64,000 bases of DNA from Morella rubra. Lineage: Eukaryota; Streptophyta; Magnoliopsida; Fagales; Myricaceae. This document shows positions 56,990 through 64,000 of this stretch, one piece after another. Positions within the stretch are counted from its first letter, which is position 1; each line of letters begins with the position of its first letter. The notes under the pieces were generated by a model, which saw only the letters and a program-made list of their open reading frames with translations, ran no database searches and was not told the origin of the DNA. The DNA is taken from the NCBI GenBank assembly GCA_003952965.2, contig CM025855.1:11048451-11112450 (forward strand), written 5' to 3'. A program made the translations under genes and the position numbers.

Positions 56990-58943
56990 GTTATCAACAC
57001 ATTTGATGATTTGATAGTAGTATTGTGATATTTTTGCATTGTATATTCAGGTGTGTACCAAATTTTTGTGTCCCAAGCCTTTTAAATGTGTAATTTTTTG
57101 TGGTATTTTTGAGCTCAAATATATACTTTTTTGGTGCAGTTCCTCCTTAAGAACTATTGGAAGAAAGATCGGAAATGATTGAGAATTTGGGATTTCTTTT
57201 GGTAGCTCCTTTTGGGAAGGACTGAACGTAAAAAGCCTTGAACTGAAATGAAAAAAAAATGTTATAAATAGAGTGGTGGAATGATGATAGTGATTGTAGT
57301 CGGTGTCCCCTTGTGTAAATTTGTCCCATTGTGCAATTCCTCAGCTCCGTGTGCAAAGTGGCACCATTCCCCAAAGGTGCAGGAACCTTTGGTAAAGTTG
57401 GAACTAATTTTAGTCTTCAATCTGTTTGCCGCAGTTGTCATATGAGTTTATACACAATCAGAGGGAGCAGCAGCTATGAGCCCACATTGATTTGAAATTT
57501 AAAATTTATAGCATAGGCAGAATGAAGAAGGTAACATTCCAAGGATACTCATTACTCTGTGAGCATTATATATATGGGAAGCCATCAATTAATCATAAGG
57601 CATGAGAAAGCTCAAACCATCCATTAATCAATTGCAGAAGTGAGGGTGTCAATAAAGGAATTAATGAGAAGGAGTGAGTAATTAAACCATCTCCCATCCA
57701 AAACAGATATGAACATAGTGATTAGAAAAATACACAAAATTTAAACCCTCTTGTCTCTCTCCCTCCAAATGTCTCTACACTATATTATATACACACACAA
57801 CAATAAACAAAACATTTTTGGGAGTAGGTATGCAAAGTATAACAGCCCTATAAAGTCACTTTTAACCCACAAAGGATTACACAACAAGTGTTGAACAAAA
57901 GAGACAAACGTACAGGTTCTGATCAGAATAAGCTTCTTATTTATTTAAGTAGGTGTTTGTTTTTTCACACAACAATCATTTTGATTGCCATTTTGGGATG
58001 TGAAAGTAATATTTATATATTATGATAATTGAAGTTATTATAATCAAATGTTAGTACAAGAAAAGTTTACAAATTGCATTTAACATGTTGAATAGGTAAA
58101 AGCCAACTGGTTGAACTAGAAGACCAACGGTAAGGTGGCCCCCAATTCCAAAAACAAACATAGTTCCTTCATGGTCCATATTCTGAAACAACTTGTTTCC
58201 CTCCTCCTTTAATTCTTGGGACATAGAAATGAAAACCGTTGTATGGTTATCATAGCCTTTTGGACTACTCTCCCAATTTTGCTTTGCTTTGGACTAGTAT
58301 CAGATGACATTTCCCCTGCCTGTTTCTTTTCTTTCCATTTTGCTTGCCCATTGCAAAACCCAACAGTCAAACACAAAATCCAACTGCAGAAATCAAAGGC
58401 TGCCTACTATTGAAACCATGTTCTTAGAAAAATAATCAATCCAAATCCAACCACCAATTCTACATATAACGTCCAACAAGGTGAGAAAAAAATGTGAAAT
58501 GAACTTCAATTTTTATTCCAAAAATCAAATCTTCATAATAGAACTCTACAACAGATTACACAATACATATCATAAACACATAACCATGTCAAAGCCAACT
58601 CCTCAAAGAATAGAACCCATCAAACCTCATAGAACAAAACTGAAAGTAGAGAGAGAAAACCCTAGGTCCAAAAATTCACCGAAAATCTGAGGATGCACCG
58701 ACCAAATCACTCTGTTGCTTCACTGGAAGTCTACTTGAACCAAGATCAACTCTGTTGCTTCACCGGAAATCTGCTTGAACCAGAATTGTAGAGAGAGAGA
58801 GAGAGAGGATGGAAAATCTTTTGAACAAATCGTACGCACAGAGAGAGAGAGATGAGAGACGATGCTCAAGTTCTCTATTTGAAGAATGGTAGAGAGAGAG
58901 AGAGGAGTTCGGTTGCAGGAGATAGAGGGAGGTGAGAGACGAT
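56990..58943. other. Unrecognised interior of the MULE
   Basis: There is no gene I can support. A duplicated phrase (CAACTCTGTTGCTTCACNGG and AATCTGCTTGAACC-like text) occurs at about 58710 and 58748, and GA-rich microsatellites (GAGAGAGAGAGA) at 58788-58806, 58840-58852 and 58892-58904. Confidence 0.45.
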
Positions 58944-59164
58944 CGATTAGGGGGAGGAGGAAGATTGATTAACCTGGGTGAGTTTGGTCTAACCAAGGTG
59001 GGTTTTGCTTAACCAGGGTGAGTTTGCTTAACTGGGGTCTAATTTCTTAACCTGGCTTCATTAATTGACCTGGCAATTTTGTGACCGTTAGATGCCCAAG
59101 TTTAGATCCGGGCCATGGATGTGAAGAATGGGGATAATAGGGGGTGGGGATAGTAACCGAACCC
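58944..59164 (-). repeat. MULE right terminal inverted repeat
   Basis: 221 bp, 20 bases longer than the left copy because of one extra unit of a CTTAACCAGGG/GGTTTTGC-type short repeat at about 58985-59030. It ends at 59164 before the target duplication. Confidence 0.95.
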
Positions 59165-59173
59165 TATTTAGAC

Positions 59174-60090
59174 AGGAGTGTGGACTCCGCCAAGGCAATT
59201 CATTGCCCCTGTTTCTCTTTATCATTTGCTCAGAAGTATTGTGTTGAATGTTATTTAAAATGGAGTACAACGGAATTATTCATGGCATCCAACTCTGTCG
59301 AAGAATCCCGAAAGTATCGCACTTGATGTTCGCTGATGATCTATTCATTTTCAGTCGAGCATCTAATCAGGAAGGAAATGCTATTATGACGTGTCTCGAC
59401 CAATATGCCACATGGTCTAGGCAAACAATAAGCTTGGAAAAGTTACAGGGCCAGGAAAGTACGTGGGGTTACCAATCTATCTGCTTACATCTAAAAGGTT
59501 ATCATTTCAAGAACTTTGAGACAAACTGCTTGCAAAACTAGAGGGCTAGAAATGAAAGATCCTCTCTCAAGCTGTTAGGCTAACCTTTATAAAGACTGTA
59601 GCAGCAGCTCTACCCACCGCATGCCCACCTTTCTCCATCCAAAAGAACTATGCCGAAAATTGGATGCTAGTGTGAAAGATTTTGGTGGGGATTTACACCA
59701 GGAAACTGCTGAAACTTTACCCCCTAAGCGTATGAATTTATCTGTAGAACCAAAGCAGTTAGAGGTTTGGGAGTAAGACGATTTTTCGACTTTAACAGAG
59801 CTCTTGTAGCTAAACTTGGGTGGATGTTATATCAAAATCCTAATACTCTTTGGGTTCGAATCTGTCAAGCTCAATATTTAAAGGAAAGGACATTCCATAG
59901 TTCAGCTTGCTCCCTTCAGGCTTCTGGTTTTGGAAAAAGAATTTGGGCTACTCAAGACTTAGTCACTATGGGACTATGTTACAGAGTCAAGAAGGACAAC
60001 GCCACCAAAATTTGGGAAGATCCCTGGCTTTCGGGACATAAAGAAGGTATTCCATGTAGTAGTTCTCCTAAAACATTGGCGGCATAAACT
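59174..60090 (+). pseudogene. LINE-2 ORF2, RT catalytic end and thumb region
   Basis: After the MULE the frame gives ECGLRQGNSLPLFLF, then across a frameshift FKMEYNGIIHGIQLCRRIPK and the catalytic box FADDLFIFSRAS (59329-59340), intact here unlike in LINE-1. FWWGFTPGNC (about 59680) and RGLGVRRFFDFNRALVAKLG, YQNPNTLWVRICQAQYLKER and GHKEGIPCSSSPKTLAA follow up to a stop at 60085. A decayed but clearly ordered L1 reverse transcriptase. Confidence 0.82.
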
Positions 60091-61341
60091 AATGTGGCTG
60101 CAAATCTTATTGACCTGGACACTGGGTTATGGAAGACAACCTTCATTCAGGATCATTTCCAGCCTGATTGTGCACAGGAAATTCTTAGCCTCCCTATCCA
60201 TCCCTCTAGCTCTTCATGCTTACCTTACTGGTCAAAAACTCGAAATGGAAAATTTTCAGTTATATCTGCATATCTTATTGACCAATTGGAGCACTTCAAC
60301 TGTCGTGGAACAATGGAGGAACGATTTTGGAAGAAGCTTTTGAAATCAAAAATTCAAGATCAATTAAAATTGATGTTATGGAAATTAGCCTCTAACTCCC
60401 TCCTAGTTCGTGGGAAGATGGGGTTCCTAAGAACGAACTCAGAAGATGTTCTTAACCACTGCCTTATCTACAACATTGAAACAGAATCTGTAGAGCACTT
60501 ATTTCTTCAGTGTAAGATTTCCCAAATCTTATGGCAACATGGTCCATGGCCTCTGAATATTGAAGTTTATGCGCAATTGAACATTGAAGATTGGTTCCAT
60601 ATCATTCTCAATCCAAAACAATCTTTGGGCTTGCCTGATTCACAATATCAGAATTTTATCCTTTTCGTAGCCCTTTTACTGGATGGCGTGTGGTTTCTTC
60701 GAAACAAAGTGGTTCATAATGAAGGCAACCCAGAGCCAACAATTCGTATTCATGACCTTCAAAGGAGATGTGCGGAGCACACTTTCACATGGGTGGCTCA
60801 TACTGCCACTGTGTCAAATTCTTGGCAACCTCCTTGGGTGGGTTGCATTAAAATCAATGTTGATTTAGCAGTTCATCAACACTTCTTGATCATTGCTGCC
60901 ATTTGTCGAAACTCTCTTAAGCATATTACAAAAGTTTGGACAAAACACCTTCCCAACTGGACACCATTTGTAGGAGAAATTAAAGCAATTACCTTTTCAA
61001 CTCATCCTCTGAGCTAGATGGAGAGGTAATTATGTTGGAAAGGAGTCGCCTTGAAGCTTGCAATTGGATTCTTCAGTGTGAAATGGAGCCTTCTGATCTA
61101 TCTAGTGCTGATGTTACTACACTTTGGAAGATTATGGATGATCACCCTCGGTGGTCTCTCACATGGATTCCTAGATCTCAAAATCAGCTGGCTCACCTTA
61201 TTGCCAAGTGAGCTACCTCCCACCCTACACATGAGAGTCTTAAAGGCTACAGATCTACCCCCGAAGATTTCCTCTTATGACTTGTTTGACCGACCCTGAG
61301 GATCTTATTTCTCTTAGTTTATTTTGCGATGGAAGAAAAAA
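60091..61341 (+). pseudogene. LINE-2 ORF2, zf-RVT and RNase H-like C-terminus with 3' tail
   Basis: One frame stays open for 307 codons (60094-61014): DLDTGLWKTTFIQDHFQPDC, then RNGKFSVISAYLIDQL, LKSKIQDQLKLMLWKLASN and the Cys/His segment NHCLIYNIETESVEHLFLQC (zf-RVT), followed by WLRNK-like, PPWVGCIKINVDLAV (first RNase H Asp) and PFVGEIKAI (Glu). After a stop at 61015 shifted frames give the remaining end to about 61297. The 3' tail ends in GGAAGAAAAAAA at 61341. The first part is unusually well preserved. Confidence 0.85.
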
Positions 61342-61355
61342 AATCTACTAGTCTC

Positions 61356-62560
61356 GAGGAGAACCAATTTATCAAGTTGATTCTCGTATAGGAGTTGGAC
61401 TAAAAAGAAAAAATCTAGATAGGATTTTTCTACGTGCACTTTAATTACGCATAGAATTGTATATATACATATCATTTCGTTAAAAAGTTATGGTCCTAAT
61501 TACGAATTAAGAGATTTACATAAATTAAGAATTTGACAGTGATATTCAGATAAATTATTATATTTGTCTCTATGAATTACCCTTTTGCCAGTTTAGTTTC
61601 TAGGCTAAGTCTTTTACTATCTAGATTTTTGAGATAAGAATCCTATTCCAAGTTAGTCTTTTCCTTCCACCTTACTAAAGGAATTCATTGACATGGCTAA
61701 TAGTGACCCTAAAAAATTAAAATAAATTATAAAAATACAAATTAAATGAAAAAATATACAAGGTCTTATTTGATTTCATGCACCCTATAGGAACAAACTT
61801 TCTATTTTCTCTAAATTTTTTCTATAGGATGTGATAAAATATTCCTCCCAAAAACATTAGCTGCCAAATTTAATTGCTACGAAAAACGATGTCCCAAAAT
61901 AAGAGAGATTGTTTTAGAATCATCCTCCTGGTAAGCATTACATTGTATTTGTTTCATTTTATTGAGAAAAAAAAAACAAGAGATTGTTTTGGTGTTTATA
62001 TTTTTACTTTGTGTTCGGGTTGTTTGCGGGCACGGTTCCTTGTTGGTGTTCTTGTACGTTTATAGTGTCATTGGGTTGTGAATGGTGTTATTTGCGACCT
62101 GAAATGTGTTATGATACCTCGTTCATGGGTGACACTACTGCTTTGGTACTCCCGTGCGGCTTTTCTTGGATCTCATAGTGCTTCTGTTGCTCTCCTAAGA
62201 TGTTCTCTATCTCTTCTTGGTTGGTCGCCAACTCTTCGTAGTCTATCTCATTCGATATTGTAAAAATCCATTTTGCAGTGCCGAGCTCTGAGCAACCTTG
62301 CATGTCAACAAAAAGTTCGACAACATCTTCACTTATCCCTTGAGATGCACCCATTAGCGTTAGAGTCATGCACCAGTAGATTGCATCCAAAACTGCAAGT
62401 GTCAAACTCTAACAGCACCCTGAAAAACGAAGGCAGGAGATTACACGAACGTTCCATTGAACATAGCGATCACTTGAGACATCGGATTACAAATTAGAGT
62501 TTTCAATCCAAAAGTGTCCACAAGTAAGACAATTCGAGGCATATGCAACGTCGTTCACAT
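61356..62560. other. Intergenic DNA without a recognised gene
   Basis: AT-rich. The minus-strand frame 62405-62109 (98 codons) and the plus-strand frames 61874-62065, 61984-62178 and 62273-62497 overlap one another and have no recognisable domains. I see nothing else in it. Confidence 0.4.
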
Positions 62561-63560
62561 TCATCGACGCTGCAAAAGCTTCAAATGGGTCTAAGGTTAT
62601 TATGTATGACATTATTACAAACAAAACCATTCGAACGGTATTTCATAACACCGTTAGATTATTAACAGACGGGCACCAAATACATTTTCTTTTTCAATTT
62701 CACTTCTAGCTCCCCTTCAATAAGGAGTTCGGCGAAAATATATAGGCTAAGCGCACACATTCGATTGGTTATGTTACCGTTCGAATGCTGGAAAAGAGAA
62801 CACATAAAAATTTGAGAAACACAATCATAATGCCGAAATCCACCTTAAAATGTACCAAAAATGATCCAAATAGGATGCCCAATAGCATATGACACAATGT
62901 AACTACATTAACACCTTAAAAACATAACACAAGCTTGTATCTATTCCAAAACTCAAAAACCGACCAAAAATACCCATTTTCAAAATCTAACAAATACCAA
63001 AACAAAATTTACCAATTATTACCTCTAATCAAACGTAAGTTTATCTTAGTTCTATAAAAAACAAACGCATGGGCGTTCCAACCCAAAAATTCAACTTTTG
63101 ATCGTCAACCAAAACCAAAAATCCTTCTCTTCAATCACAATATGGATGGCCTTGACGACTTTTATTGGGCGTTCCTCACAGCTTGAAATTTGGTCTCCTC
63201 GTCTCTCTTTGAAATTTGATGTTTCGGGACACCACGTTTGAACGAAGCTTAGAACCTTTGGAACAGACGCATGCCAAAATAGAAACTGGAAAAATTTGGC
63301 TCTCAGTCCATTTGCCTTTGAACGCATATTTTGCTTCGGTCGAACTGGACAAAACAACAATGTATTACAACTGTGTTTTGTCCGCTGTGTTTTGTCCGAA
63401 CTACTACATGTACAAGTTCAAACAGTAAAATAAATTAGAAGACACATCTCTTAAATATGTTGCTTCCGAATAGTTATACTTTAACAGTTCAAACGGTAAT
63501 GTTGTGCCTAAAATGATGCCTTCTGAATTAGGGTAACCATTTGAAGGGTAATATTATGGT
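62560..63560. mobile_element. Possible remnant of a CACTA-type end (motif cluster)
   Basis: Motifs such as ATTCGAACGGTA (62630), ACCGTTCGAATG (62777), GTTTGAACG (63236) and GTTCAAACGGTA (63487) recur in both orientations in AT-rich DNA. They resemble the subterminal arrays of CACTA-1 and CACTA-2. I see no CACTA terminus or target duplication, so the call is weak. Confidence 0.35.
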
Positions 63561-63639
63561 GTTCCAATGATAACCTTAAGCAAACCTATATTAGTATCAT
63601 AATGTCAGTAAGAACTAATATTTTTTAGGTTTAAATACA

Positions 63640-64000
63640 CTTTGTACCCTCTGACTTTGGGGGTCTTGACACTTTGCACCCAATCTATTATTTTTATCAC
63701 ATTACTCAACTATTAATTTCAGATACTTTGCACCCTCCCATAAAATTTTCTATTAATTTAGACGGAAAATGATTTTTTAACGTACGAAATGGCAATTTTG
63801 TCCCCATATTTTTTTTTTGCTGGTGATCATTTTATAAAGGTAAAATTGTAATTTTAGAGACCAAAAAATAAATTTCCGTCCAAATTGACGGAAAATTTTA
63901 ACAGAGGGTGCAAAATGTCTGAAATCCATAGTTGATGGGTGCAATGTGGCAAAAGTAATAGATTGTGATGCAAAGTGTCAAAACCTTCAAAGTTGGAGGG
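63640..64000. mobile_element. MITE with about 150 bp inverted arms, at the window edge
   Basis: CCCTCTGACTTTGGGGGTCT and the following 130 bases are an inverted copy of the last bases of the window (CCTTCAAAGTTGGAGGG at 63984-64000). Repeated phrases are TTGACACTTTGCACC, AATCTATTA and TTTCAGA. The right end may continue past the window. The same family is split at 31614-31790 and 33625-33815. Confidence 0.8.

Larger units (their letters stand above)
54645..59164. mobile_element. Mutator-like element (MULE), 4.5 kb, long terminal inverted repeats
   Basis: The termini GGGTTCGGTTACTATCCCC and their complement lie inside the 9 bp duplication TATTTAGAC (54636-54644 and 59165-59173), the classic size for Mutator elements. 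The inverted repeats are about 200 bp (54645-54845 and 58944-59164) and very similar. I found no MuDR-type transposase, so it is non-autonomous. The interior holds exon-like pieces (about 54900-56705), a minisatellite and 1.7 kb of unrecognised DNA, so it may be a gene-carrying (Pack-MULE type) element. Confidence 0.93.
41248..61341 (+). mobile_element. LINE-2: 5'-truncated L1-type LINE spread over 20 kb by four insertions
   Basis: AATCTACTAGTCTC occurs at 41234-41247 and at 61342-61355, the second copy just after the A-rich tail GGAAGAAAAAAA. This is a 14 bp target duplication. The LINE parts are 41248-41449, 45238-46450, 54278-54635 and 59174-61341, about 4 kb in all. They give endonuclease, reverse transcriptase, zf-RVT and RNase H-like segments in order. 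ORF1 and the start of the endonuclease are absent, so the copy was 5'-truncated on insertion. The inserts are 41450-41637, 41647-45229, 46451-54175 and 54645-59164. Stops and frameshifts make it inactive. Confidence 0.93.

Noticed and set aside
62109-62405. 98-codon minus-strand frame as a small gene
   Set aside because: It overlaps three plus-strand chance frames, has no domain and no conserved start context.

Overview
The window looks like nuclear DNA of a dicot plant: AT-rich, with one intact host gene in a dense field of nested, mostly decayed transposable elements. No tRNA, rRNA, CRISPR or prokaryotic operon structure was seen. The species cannot be named from this alone. All family calls come from reading translations and junctions by eye, not from a database search.

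The one clear host gene is an intronless leucine-rich-repeat receptor kinase at 37100-40507 (+), 1135 aa. It is closest to BRI1-LIKE 2 (BRL2/VH1) of the brassinosteroid-receptor family. A TATA-like box lies at 36848 and a pyrimidine-rich leader precedes the ATG.

Left half (about 0.6-27 kb): an old L1-type LINE (about 625-11911) is split by an LTR-like piece (1190-1834) and by a 4.35 kb CACTA element (4057-8402, target duplication AGA). A second, 14.6 kb CACTA element follows (12441-26997, target duplication TCA). The two CACTAs are relatives in opposite orientation. Both carry a small coiled-coil gene (A) and a PF20167-like plant transposon gene (B), and both have arrays of CGTCCGGACG-like sites. 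The larger one also keeps the C-terminal half of a TNP2 transposase and a PF03004-like gene. Its gene B is split by a 4.3 kb insert (16372-20677) that begins with a 380 bp tandem duplication.

Middle (27-37 kb): mostly intergenic DNA with a long-inverted-repeat (foldback-type) element (about 30.0-31.2 kb) and a MITE split into two halves (31.6 and 33.6-33.8 kb).

Right half (41.2-61.4 kb): one 5'-truncated LINE (target duplication 41234-41247 / 61342-61355) is stretched over 20 kb by four insertions: a 188 bp TGTCA...TGACA element, a 3.6 kb hAT element, a 3'-truncated Athila-type Ty3/gypsy element that itself contains a 1.1 kb insert, and a 4.5 kb Mutator-like element with about 200 bp terminal inverted repeats. 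Removing them restores the LINE reading frame at several junctions. The window ends with a decayed cluster of CACTA-like motifs (62.6-63.5 kb) and a MITE (63.64 kb to the edge).
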